Positions 1 to 6,263 of a stretch of DNA of 7,513 nt are shown here, piece after piece. Source of the DNA: Candidatus Thorarchaeota archaeon (GTDB lineage Archaea > Asgardarchaeota > Thorarchaeia > Thorarchaeales > Thorarchaeaceae). The position numbers were made by a program, and so were the translations under genes. The notes beneath the pieces are model-generated. The model searched no databases and had not been told where the DNA came from. It worked only from the letters and a program-made list of their open reading frames with translations. Every line of letters begins with the position of its first letter. Within the stretch, counting starts at the first letter, position 1. Where the stretch lies: positions 1-7,513 of the forward strand of contig RDOF01000076.1 in NCBI GenBank assembly GCA_011365025.1. The letters are read 5' to 3'.

Positions 1-1299
1 CTCATGGTTTCCAGGCGCTCCGTACATGGGAGTTCCGAGAAGCCAGAGAGGCCAGATTGTATCATTGAACGCCTCCCACTGATAAGCCTCCGCACCTGAA
101 CGCACCATGTCGCCTGTGTGGATTACGAACTCCGGATCATGCTGACAGAAGAGCTCGACGATGTCCTCATTGAGGGGAGAGACCGCTTCTTCCCCGTCGC
201 CCCTCGTATCCCCATAAGCGATGAAGCTGAAGACCCCATCTTCTAACCATGCCATGTTCATCCAAGAGTTGTCTTGATAGGAGTAAGCCCAAGTCGCGGC
301 GTTGCCGTCGACCACATTGAACAAGACGGTCCTGTCGGACTCGGAGTCGTAGGCCATACAGAAAGGCGCGTATGATTCAAAGCTAATGGGAGGTATGCCT
401 GTGGTTGAGTTCATGTCGTACCAGATGCGTGCTTCACTGGAAAATGCCCAGGTTCCGGCGCTTGAGTACTTGATGACCCTCTCCGCGCTGGAGTCATAGG
501 ACATTGCGAACGGTAGTCCGAATTCTGGGTAAGAAGGCACCTCAAGAAGTGTCCAGTTATTCGAACTGCAGTTGTAGGCCCACGTGTCTGAGTAGCCTAA
601 TAGGGCGTGACCACCGCTGTGAAGTAGTGAAACTTGAGCCCTGTCGTCGTAAACCATTTTGAAAAGAACTCGGGGGGAAGGGCATGTTTCGGTAGTCATG
701 TTCGTCCATGTGTCTGAATTGACATCGTAGGTCCAAGTTGCCATCTCATATTCACTCATGTGGACAACAACTAGGTCCTCTACTGAATCGTAGGTCGAGC
801 CAAGACGAAAGTAGTCATCGGCACATGGTGAAGAAGAGAGATTGGTCCAGGTATTGGAATTCAAATCGTAGCTCCACGTTTCTGTATTCGCTACCTGCTC
901 CATTTGATTGTTCATAATCATTCCACCGACCAACACAATCAGATCCGACTCGCTGTCATAGACCAGCTGATGGCCAGATATGGGAGGTGGGGACACCGCT
1001 GGGGTGAGATTTGTCCACGTATTGCTGTTAAAGTCGTAACTCCATGTTTGATTACTCAATATCGACTCAGATATGCCTCCAAACAGGATCATTCTGTCTG
1101 ATTCACTATCGTAAACCATTGAAGCCCCCATAACGGCTGGAGGGAGCGTGGAGGAGGATGAGTTAGCTACATCAAGCTGCAGACCATCACTCACGCCTAG
1201 TGATGCCTCGAGGCCCACTTGCAACGGGACCGTAAACAAGACAATGAGAGTAATGTACACAAAACAAAGCACCTGCTTATAGAATTGAGAATCTCCCAT
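1..1299 (-). CDS. Secreted six-repeat Kelch-like propeller fused to calcineurin-like metallophosphoesterase (C-terminus cut by window edge)
   Basis: Reading the minus strand from ATG 1299 gives 433 codons without a stop, up to base 1. Residues 10-32 are hydrophobic (a signal peptide or membrane anchor), so the protein should face outside. Residues 54-350 hold six degenerate Kelch-like units. Each has a YDSxSD-like turn (Y63, Y114, Y170, Y217, Y268, Y317; spacing 47-56 residues) and later a TWxY/NTW strand, which fits a six-bladed beta-propeller. Repeats 1 and 2 also keep FGG/VGG. Then come metallophosphoesterase motifs: YGDTRGD at 362-368, HTGDMV at 394-399 and GNHE at 430-433. These are the first three metal-binding blocks of the calcineurin-like family; the later His blocks lie outside the window. 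The start is supported by an AGGTGG ribosome site 5 nt before ATG. The substrate is unknown; extracellular phosphate ester or nucleotide hydrolysis is inference. Domain calls are firm from motifs. Confidence 0.9.
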   Translation of the reverse strand, partial: MGDSQFYKQVLCFVYITLIVLFTVPLQVGLEASLGVSDGLQLDVANSSSSTLPPAVMGASMVYDSESDRMILFGGISESILSNQTWSYDFNSNTWTNLTPAVSPPPISGHQLVYDSESDLIVLVGGMIMNNQMEQVANTETWSYDLNSNTWTNLSSSPCADDYFRLGSTYDSVEDLVVVHMSEYEMATWTYDVNSDTWTNMTTETCPSPRVLFKMVYDDRAQVSLLHSGGHALLGYSDTWAYNCSSNNWTLLEVPSYPEFGLPFAMSYDSSAERVIKYSSAGTWAFSSEARIWYDMNSTTGIPPISFESYAPFCMAYDSESDRTVLFNVVDGNAATWAYSYQDNSWMNMAWLEDGVFSFIAYGDTRGDGEEAVSPLNEDIVELFCQHDPEFVIHTGDMVRSGAEAYQWEAFNDTIWPLWLLGTPMYGAPGNHE

Positions 1300-1303
1300 A
1301 TGA

Positions 1304-1309
1304 ACCACC
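1304..1309 (-). promoter_or_regulatory. Ribosome binding site of the Kelch/phosphoesterase gene
   Basis: The minus strand reads AGGTGG followed by TTCAT and then ATG at 1299. This is a good match to the 3' end of 16S rRNA at a usual 5-nt spacing, and it fixes the start of a gene that has no visible stop. Confidence 0.6.
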
Positions 1310-1365
1310 TGTTATTCCAGAGTCGCGCCTCTTCTCTTAGAATCAAACCGTAGTCATAGATGAGG

Positions 1366-1377
1366 TTTGATAAAAGG
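1366..1377 (-). promoter_or_regulatory. Weak TATA-like element upstream of the Kelch/phosphoesterase gene
   Basis: The minus strand reads CCTTTTATCAAA here, a T-rich then A-rich box of archaeal TATA type. Its centre lies about 72 bp before the ATG, which would give a leader of roughly 45 nt that includes the AGGTGG site. The match is imperfect and no BRE is obvious, so this is only a candidate. Confidence 0.22.
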
Positions 1378-1439
1378 CTATGCTAACTTGGTTCAATGAG
1401 TAAAAGAACGAAAGGAAAGCCTCCGCTCTTGCCTTTTTC

Positions 1440-1450
1440 AAAACAAAAAC
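1440..1450 (-). terminator. U-tract terminator candidate after the nitroreductase gene
   Basis: Eighteen nt past the TGA of the nitroreductase-like gene the minus strand reads GTTTTTGTTTT. More pyrimidine-rich sequence follows (CTTTCCTTTCGTTCTTTT, about 1402-1419). Archaeal RNA polymerase can terminate on U-tracts without a hairpin, and no strong hairpin is seen. The position suits a terminator, but the call rests on composition only. Confidence 0.4.
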
Positions 1451-1467
1451 ACCAACACTGCGGACAC

Positions 1468-2085
1468 TCACAGAAGATATCCTACTGTCTGCGCGAACAG
1501 GATACGCTGATTAGGACGCAGACCGAATTTGGCTCTGATACTATCTTTGTCACAGTTATGAAACCAGGTAGCTAATCCCTCTGAAGCGGCATAGAGGTTG
1601 ATGTTTTGCGCAATGAATCCTGTATCTGTGAAGTAATATGATTTTTGAACTTCGGGGTCACCAATACTCGGATCAGGTTGGTCAGGTCCAAGATCATAAC
1701 GTAAAAGATCTACGACATAGAAAATGTTCACCGGTGTATGCTGCGTGAGCTTCGATGCTCTACCCTGACCTGATAGCATGCTGAAGTCCCCAGCGGCAAT
1801 GGGTGTTAGCTGATGGGGGAGTGCCTCATACAAATATAGGCCCTCCTTCAATGCAACGTACAGGTCAATTTCCTGTGAATTACTTGCTGAGGGAGCTGTC
1901 CGTCCTGGTTTGTTAAAGGATGCCTTCTCACGGTTTACTCCAAAGGCTGCCCAGAGGAGGTTTGAGAGAACCTGTAGCGGAATCTCTCTCGGACCAATAT
2001 TTCGGTTGGTCCACCTGAGTTGTAGGGTTTCCAGTAGAGGTTTGCCACCTCTTCTCGCGGGTTCTGGTAAGACAATTGCATCCAT
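1468..2085 (-). CDS. Nitroreductase-fold FMN oxidoreductase, SagB/ThcOx-like
   Basis: The 205-residue product looks like a complete single-domain member of the nitroreductase superfamily, of the type often annotated SagB/ThcOx-family dehydrogenase. Visible blocks are a basic WTNR stretch at 25-28 (the usual FMN-phosphate contact region), LSNLLWAAFGVNR at 40-52, GRTAPSASNSQE at 61-72, DTGFIAQNINLY at 154-165 followed by ASEGLATW at 167-174, and the C-terminal QTVGY at 199-203. Members bind FMN as dimers and oxidise or reduce small substrates with NAD(P)H or as azoline dehydrogenases. No YcaO or RiPP gene is visible nearby, so a bacteriocin role is not supported. ATG 2085 is preferred over the in-frame GTG at 2094 because that GTG lies inside the ribosome site. 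The cysteine-rich gene ends 97 nt upstream on the same strand. The family is sure; the substrate is unknown. Confidence 0.9.
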   Translation of the reverse strand: MDAIVLPEPARRGGKPLLETLQLRWTNRNIGPREIPLQVLSNLLWAAFGVNREKASFNKPGRTAPSASNSQEIDLYVALKEGLYLYEALPHQLTPIAAGDFSMLSGQGRASKLTQHTPVNIFYVVDLLRYDLGPDQPDPSIGDPEVQKSYYFTDTGFIAQNINLYAASEGLATWFHNCDKDSIRAKFGLRPNQRILFAQTVGYLL

Positions 2086-2091
2086 TGTACA

Positions 2092-2096
2092 CACCT
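2092..2096 (-). promoter_or_regulatory. Ribosome binding site that decides the nitroreductase start
   Basis: The minus strand reads AGGTG, then TGTACA, then ATG 2085. The last three bases of this site are the GTG that could be taken as a start at 2094. A ribosome cannot use the same bases as pairing site and start codon, so ATG 2085 is the likelier start. Confidence 0.6.
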
Positions 2097-2182
2097 ACTC
2101 CTAGTCTAGTTCCCATTTTTGATAGACAGCATCAACGCCATCGCCTACGAATTGTACACCAGCAATCTCTCCCATGCCAGCA

Positions 2183-2608
2183 TCATAGAGCAATCTTAAG
2201 CCTGCACTCATCATCTCCGGCGATAATGGATTTCTCCAGTGTGACATCAACAGCTCTTCCAAGCGCCCCATCGAAGAGGGCTTTGGCCCAACCGACAGAG
2301 CAGCTGCAATAGACTGATGGCATCTGCCCGTGGGGGATCTTGTTGACACGCGCGCAGTAGCATTTCGGGTACACGAGATAGATGCCATCTTTCTCTTGCT
2401 GCAGATGCTTGTAGGTCTTACCAAATTCTGCAAGAAAAGTATCAATGTTCTTTGACCTATCATAGATCGTCTTGGCCTTCCTTATTCTACTCTGTGCCTG
2501 GCACTTTCTCCCGCAGTCCTCAAGGACCTTCTTCAGGGCCGTATTATCGACAGTTTCTTCAAGCCCAGCAATTAGTGTACATAGCCACCTTTCACCAGCA
2601 CTCACCAT
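2183..2608 (-). CDS. Cysteine-rich DUF6144-like protein of unknown function
   Basis: The 141-residue soluble protein has eight cysteines, several in conserved-looking motifs: CGRKC at 32-36, YPKCYC at 80-85, YCSCSVGW at 100-107, and SIIAGDDEC at 127-135 close to the C-terminus. From memory this pattern matches proteins annotated DUF6144. The ending (SIxxGDxxCxxxI) also recalls V4R/4-vinyl-reductase-like small-molecule or metal-binding domains. The clustered cysteines suggest a metal site or redox chemistry, which is inference. It starts with ATG 2608; upstream GGGA lies 6 nt before the ATG as a modest ribosome site, and an in-frame ATG further up is closed by TAA. The protein ends where the family motif ends, so it looks intact. 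It lies on the same strand as the nitroreductase-like gene, 97 nt upstream of it, so they may be co-transcribed. Family assignment needs a profile search. Confidence 0.75.
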   Translation of the reverse strand: MVSAGERWLCTLIAGLEETVDNTALKKVLEDCGRKCQAQSRIRKAKTIYDRSKNIDTFLAEFGKTYKHLQQEKDGIYLVYPKCYCARVNKIPHGQMPSVYCSCSVGWAKALFDGALGRAVDVTLEKSIIAGDDECRLKIAL

Positions 2609-3048
2609 TGTCTTTCCCTTACCTAATATGCTCCATATGTGAATTTGAACAATAGCACCAGAGTAATTCTCATCTCAGGGGAGTTTTAGAATTTGCGATT
2701 CCTACTTCTTGCATCACACTATACAAGGTATCAAATTTCCTAATAATGCCCCATTTTGGGGAAGAACTATGAAGCCTTTTTGGAACATTGGTTAGCTGTT
2801 GAAAATTGGTCGCGGCATGGGATCTAGTGAGCTCTGAGTACCGGCCCTACAGGCAAGAGAATGAAATGTAGTCTCCTCTTTGGATTGGAAGGGCTTCTGG
2901 TCCTTCTTCCAACTCTCTTTCAGTTCTCAGATTCATATACACTCTTCCCACATTGCAGGCACTCATTGGCAGGAATTGGGACATAAGCAGCTGGAGAGTC
3001 GAACTCTCATTACAAATCGGCTTCACCAAATAGTTAATATCATTGAAT

Positions 3049-3063
3049 AACTATATTATTAAT
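3049..3063 (+). promoter_or_regulatory. Candidate TATA region for the zinc-ribbon membrane protein gene
   Basis: An AT-only run containing CTATATTATTAATT lies about 70 bp before ATG 3128. An archaeal TATA box here would place the transcript start near 3082 and leave a leader of about 45 nt that includes the AGGTG ribosome site. The local AT-richness makes the exact box uncertain. Confidence 0.3.
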
Positions 3064-3116
3064 TGAGGGTGCAGTGAAGAGAGAGGAGTCCTAAGAGGGG
3101 TTATGCAGCTTGTTGT

Positions 3117-3121
3117 AGGTG
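3117..3121 (+). promoter_or_regulatory. Ribosome binding site that decides the membrane-protein start
   Basis: AGGTG, then six bases, then ATG 3128. A possible GTG start at 3119 is part of this site and follows directly after an in-frame TAG, so ATG 3128 (or the adjacent ATG 3131) is the better choice. Confidence 0.55.
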
Positions 3122-3127
3122 TGTCAC

Positions 3128-3718
3128 ATGATGAGTGTTTCATGGCCAAGAGCATGCATAGGATGTGGGAGAACAACTGACCTGGAACCTTTCAAATATG
3201 CTTGGGAGAGAACCACGCATAGGCCCAGACACATGGAAATAGAGAGCCTTGGTGTGCATGTATTCATCTGTCCAAACTGCATAGAAGATGTCGTAAGGTC
3301 GGCTGCACCAAGGAAGAGACTATTTGGCTATACGACACTGATACTGATTTTAACTTCGCTTATCGGAGGACTACTTATTCCTGCCTTTCTAGATGTCCCA
3401 AGTAGTATGAGTGGTGCAATATTCGCCGCGGCGGTGTCATGGATTGCGATGTTTCCTCTGGCTGCGTATCGTGTCTATTCGAGAAGAATCAAAAATCCAT
3501 GTCTGAACTACTTCAAAATGCCATATTTGAACTTCATATTCAAGAGTGCAGCTTTCGCTGAGATCTTTCATTCGAATAACCCAGGTCTGAACGTGGAGGT
3601 CAACCCTAATACCGCGGGTTCGACAGATTGGCGTAATAACTGCATAATTAGCTTCTGCTGCTTTGGATTCGTAATTCCAGTAGCCATCCTTGGGTTGGTA
3701 CTGCTGGTCTTTGGATGA
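3128..3718 (+). CDS. Membrane protein with N-terminal double-CxxC zinc-ribbon-like domain
   Basis: The product has 196 residues. CIGCG at residues 10-14 and CPNC at 48-51 form a split four-cysteine site typical of a zinc ribbon, on a basic, soluble N-terminal part. Two hydrophobic segments follow at about 68-88 (LILILTSLIGGLLIPAF region) and 93-112. Then comes a polar stretch of about 60 residues (containing FKSAAFAEIFHSNNPG), and a last hydrophobic segment fills the C-terminus (about 172-195). It is therefore an integral membrane protein with a probable cytoplasmic metal-binding head. I do not recognise a named family; proteins of this zinc ribbon plus membrane-helix design are common and mostly uncharacterised in archaea. 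It stands alone: the upstream neighbour is divergent and the downstream hydrolase gene converges on it. No catalytic motif is seen. That it is a real gene is likely from the cysteine pairs, helices and ribosome site. Confidence 0.8.
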   Translation: MMSVSWPRACIGCGRTTDLEPFKYAWERTTHRPRHMEIESLGVHVFICPNCIEDVVRSAAPRKRLFGYTTLILILTSLIGGLLIPAFLDVPSSMSGAIFAAAVSWIAMFPLAAYRVYSRRIKNPCLNYFKMPYLNFIFKSAAFAEIFHSNNPGLNVEVNPNTAGSTDWRNNCIISFCCFGFVIPVAILGLVLLVFG

Positions 3719-3934
3719 ACTTCTCTCGCATAGAACACTGGCTCACCCTAATCTTGGTCAAAATGGCTGCAATTGCCCATTATGGTCCGGGCATATTATA
3801 GCGATTGTCATTTCAGATGAGGGCGGAATGTCAAACGGTCAACTGCCCGTCCATAAACCAGCACTCTCCGATTATAGAGAAATTCCATTCATCAAGCTCC
3901 CGGGTATGTTTGCCTTCATATCTGACCCGCCAGT
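3719..3934. other. Convergent intergenic spacer, no feature identified
   Basis: This lies between the stop of the plus-strand membrane protein and the stop of the minus-strand hydrolase. The only structure seen is a weak inverted repeat CGGGT...ACCCG (3901-3929) with a 19-nt loop. There is no U-tract on either strand of the kind expected for an archaeal terminator, so how the two convergent transcripts end is not visible. Confidence 0.4.
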
Positions 3935-5107
3935 TCATTCGGAAAATGCTTCTTGTGAGAGACTTCGAATTTCGTCAAAGAACGGGGTCTGTTTTTGTTC
4001 AACCGAACTCACAGCGTACAAATACATCCCCGCCGACCAGCTCTGCCAGTCTTGCCCTCTTGGTGAACCATCTTGAGCGCGAAACCATTCATTGAAACCG
4101 AAGTCGACATTGGCCTCACGTGAAGGACGAACCAGTTTGGTTAATGCGAGTAGTCTTTTTTCTGCCAATGAGATCTTGCCTGCTGCCACAATAGCGGCTA
4201 TATAGAAACCACAAATGAAAGGCCAGACTCCTCCGTTGTGATATTCACCAGGAAGATTGAACCTAGCGTATCGGGGATGCCAATCTTGATCGTCTGGCTG
4301 GATGTAGGGGAAGTAATTGGGAGGGAGGTCAATCGCCAGCTGCCCTTTTTCACGCATTGTCTGACATTCACGCTCAATCCACGAGACCATTCTTTTTGCT
4401 CTCGATGGTGAAGCAAGACCTGAGAGGATAGCCAGGCTGTTGCCTAGGAGGTCGAAATGTTCGTCACATAGGACCTTATACACCCAGGCAGCATAATACG
4501 GTTTTTGACGCGGTGCCAATCCTTTTTGCATGCTGATTGTATATCTGTTCAACTCGCCCCGCATCCTAGAGGCTCTCTTGGTCTGATTGTGCAGGAGAAG
4601 ATAGCTGTAGACTATGGTATTCACAAAAAGCCCGTACCCGAATATCCATTGCTCGTCTCGCCAATCGCTCGTTGGTAGTTGGGCTACCATTACCTCATTC
4701 CCCGGGCTTTGGTATTCCATCCATGTCGTCGCTCTCTGGACTGCATCATCGAGGAAGTTGGATTCCCCGGTCACTTTTCTGTATAGACCGACGGCTAAAA
4801 GAAAGAGTGGTGTCGAATCGCTTGAATTGAGCTCATTTGGGTCATGGACGAGTACCGGAATTTGGCCCAAATGGCTTTGATTTTTGGCTAGCGTATGGAG
4901 TACACGTCGCAAAACTGTCATCAACCTTTGATTCCCGCAAGCCAGTACACCTAGCCCTGAGATCAAGAGATCACGGGTGTAAGGCTCCGGGTACCCCCAT
5001 CCGGCGGCTCTAGGCAGTGAGTGATACGGACCTCGGGCATTGTGGAACAAGACTTCCAGGGCTGCTTTCTTGGCTTCTCTAACACTAGCCCATTCCTGTT
5101 CGTTCAT
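3935..5107 (-). CDS. Glycoside hydrolase, (alpha/alpha)6-barrel, GH100/GH63/amylo-glucosidase-like
   Basis: The 390-residue protein has the run of motifs found in GH100-type invertases and related (alpha/alpha)6 toroid glucosidases: YTRDLLISGLG at 43-53, DSTPLFL at 97-103, TSDWRDEQW at 146-154, FDLLGNSLAI at 218-227, YHNGGVWPF at 289-297, FNEWF at 338-342 and QDWQSWSAGMYLYA at 352-365. By analogy with GH100, D148 would be the general acid and E340 the second catalytic carboxylate; this is inference. There is no signal peptide, so it acts in the cytoplasm. It is the last gene of the three-gene operon: the glycosyltransferase TGA ends one base before its ATG, and GGAG 9 nt before the ATG can serve as ribosome site, so coupling is likely. 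The substrate may be sucrose-like, an alpha-glucoside or the product of the two upstream enzymes. GH fold confidence is high, exact family moderate. Confidence 0.85.
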   Translation of the reverse strand: MNEQEWASVREAKKAALEVLFHNARGPYHSLPRAAGWGYPEPYTRDLLISGLGVLACGNQRLMTVLRRVLHTLAKNQSHLGQIPVLVHDPNELNSSDSTPLFLLAVGLYRKVTGESNFLDDAVQRATTWMEYQSPGNEVMVAQLPTSDWRDEQWIFGYGLFVNTIVYSYLLLHNQTKRASRMRGELNRYTISMQKGLAPRQKPYYAAWVYKVLCDEHFDLLGNSLAILSGLASPSRAKRMVSWIERECQTMREKGQLAIDLPPNYFPYIQPDDQDWHPRYARFNLPGEYHNGGVWPFICGFYIAAIVAAGKISLAEKRLLALTKLVRPSREANVDFGFNEWFRAQDGSPRGQDWQSWSAGMYLYAVSSVEQKQTPFFDEIRSLSQEAFSE

Positions 5108-5108
5108 C

Positions 5109-6251
5109 TCATGTAACTCCCAGTTTCTCTGAGACGACCTGAATGAACTTCTTTGCTACGATTCGGTAGTCGTAGTTCTCCACCACTCTTTTTCTCCCAG
5201 CTTCTCCCATCCGCCGACGCAGTTTCTCATCTTGCATAAGAGCCAGCAGGTGGTTGGCCAAATCATGGACGCTGGCTCGATAATCGACCGTGCTCGGATT
5301 CTGGAAGACTATCCTATGTCCTGGCTCCCAGCCAGACTCCTCTCCAACAGTTGTTTCTTTCATCACGATTTCCGTAGCGACATCAGCCAAGAAAGCTGTT
5401 TCACCGTGGACTAGTGTGTCAAGCATAGCCATAGCTTTTATAGATACAACCGGCTTGCCACAGGCCCCTGCCTCTACTTGAGGCATACCGAATCCCTCTA
5501 ACCTTGAGGGAGCAGCGTAAATGTCACATGCATTTAGAAGGTAGGGCATAAAATTCCGCGAGACGATGTTAGTGGTGTAAATCACCTTGTTGTTTATGCC
5601 AAGGGAGGTCGCTAGCTGAAGATCCATGAGATTCTGCTGTATGGTCCTGGGTTGTGGCCACACCTTGCATACATATTTCCATTTAGGCGCTTTGTTATCA
5701 ATGGTTGCCAGAGCTTGCATCACTTCCTGTGCGCCTTTGGATGCGGCATCTCCGCCGACAGTGAGGATCATAAGGTCTTCAGGCTTAACACCTAATGCTT
5801 CACGGACACAGGACACTTTCTCTTCACTCTTGTCACGCGGCACGAAGGAATCAGTGTCCACACCAACAGGTAGAACCTCTATATTGTTCCCTTGCAGACC
5901 ATCGCGTTTGTAGACATTTTTGACCCATTGAGATGTGACCAGAATGAGGGGCAGCTTGTTAAGGATCTCCTGGTAGTTCGCAACATAGCCATCTGCCACC
6001 AGCCAGGGCACAGCCAGGATCCCATGCCGCTGAGCGTGGAGGACCAGATCCGGGGTATTTCCCCAGTAGCCCACTCCCACAACTACATCCGGTTTGAACC
6101 AGCGGTAGTACCATTCCTTTTCCTGTGCAGATGTATAATGAACCGCTTTAGCGTCAATCCCTAATTCTTTGAGTCCTCTATAGAGCAGGTCACCTTGGGT
6201 CGCCAGTCCTCCAGGGGGAGGGGGATAGTCAAATAGAACTAGTACCTTCAT
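5109..6251 (-). CDS. GT-B glycosyltransferase, GT4-like (group 1)
   Basis: The 380-residue cytoplasmic retaining glycosyltransferase of GT4 type has no signal peptide or membrane helix. The N-terminal acceptor domain opens with MKVLVLFDYPPPPGG (1-15), whose glycine loop is usual at this position. VLPVGVDTDSF at 126-136 marks the domain linker, and TVGGDAASKG at 164-173 begins the nucleotide-sugar domain. RLEGFGMPQVEAGACGKPVVS at 250-270 carries the E-x7-E pair (E252, E260) that binds the donor sugar nucleotide. I start it at ATG 6251, not the in-frame ATG at 6278, because GAGGTGA sits 5 nt before 6251 and the longer form would overlap the deacetylase by 22 bp. The deacetylase stop codon lies inside that ribosome site, which indicates translational coupling. 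BshA and MshA belong to the same family, but donor and acceptor cannot be told from sequence by eye. Confidence 0.93.
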   Translation of the reverse strand: MKVLVLFDYPPPPGGLATQGDLLYRGLKELGIDAKAVHYTSAQEKEWYYRWFKPDVVVGVGYWGNTPDLVLHAQRHGILAVPWLVADGYVANYQEILNKLPLILVTSQWVKNVYKRDGLQGNNIEVLPVGVDTDSFVPRDKSEEKVSCVREALGVKPEDLMILTVGGDAASKGAQEVMQALATIDNKAPKWKYVCKVWPQPRTIQQNLMDLQLATSLGINNKVIYTTNIVSRNFMPYLLNACDIYAAPSRLEGFGMPQVEAGACGKPVVSIKAMAMLDTLVHGETAFLADVATEIVMKETTVGEESGWEPGHRIVFQNPSTVDYRASVHDLANHLLALMQDEKLRRRMGEAGRKRVVENYDYRIVAKKFIQVVSEKLGVT

Positions 6252-6256
6252 CGCTT

Positions 6257-6263
6257 TCACCTC
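6257..6263 (-). promoter_or_regulatory. Ribosome binding site overlapping the upstream stop codon
   Basis: GAGGTGA on the minus strand, followed by AAGCG and ATG 6251. Its TGA is the stop codon of the deacetylase gene. This strong site fixes the glycosyltransferase start and couples it to translation of the gene before it. Confidence 0.75.

Larger units (their letters stand above)
2609..3127. other. 519-bp divergent intergenic stretch with short hairpins, no convincing gene
   Basis: No reading frame here looks like a normal protein. Three small inverted repeats are visible: CCCCA-TTT-TGGGG at 2749-2761, TGGAAG...CTTCCA at 2886-2911, and GAGAGT-CGA-ACTCTC at 2994-3008. On the minus strand a short frame of about 28 codons between stops (about 2939-3022) contains ECLQCGK, which resembles a zinc-knuckle piece. 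It has no start or ribosome site and could be a decayed zinc-ribbon gene or chance. The right part holds the likely promoter of the plus-strand membrane-protein gene. An RNA gene cannot be excluded but none is supported. Confidence 0.4.

Noticed and set aside
904..1101. A 65-codon plus-strand frame inside the Kelch gene
   Set aside because: It is opposite to the Kelch repeats, which show consistent motif spacing in the minus frame; this is a shadow frame.
1468..2085. RiPP azoline dehydrogenase (SagB proper) in a bacteriocin cluster
   Set aside because: No YcaO cyclodehydratase, precursor peptide or transporter is visible in the window, so only the broad family is supported.
2101..2200. A minus-strand frame past the end of the cysteine-rich gene (MGEIAGVQFVGDGVDAVY...) as a frameshifted C-terminus or a small gene
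   Set aside because: The cysteine-rich protein already ends at its family motif GDDEC plus a few residues, so no frameshift is needed. The short frame has no ribosome site of its own; a 24-residue peptide cannot be excluded but is unsupported.
2847..3029. A 60-codon minus-strand frame in the intergenic stretch
   Set aside because: It starts without a ribosome site and shows no domain, helix pattern or motif beyond what chance would give. The CxxC scrap lies in a different frame.
2985..3050. tRNA-like minus-strand string: an anticodon-like GATTTGTAAT followed by a T-arm-like GAGAGTTCGACTCTC
   Set aside because: The acceptor ends do not pair, the anticodon stem does not close, and the T-loop has only three to five bases. 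It reads as a chance palindrome or at most a fragment.
3690..4095. Plus-strand frames of 96-128 codons over the convergent spacer and the hydrolase 3' end
   Set aside because: Most of their length is the antisense of the hydrolase C-terminus, whose motifs are clear; no ribosome site or protein-like pattern is seen.
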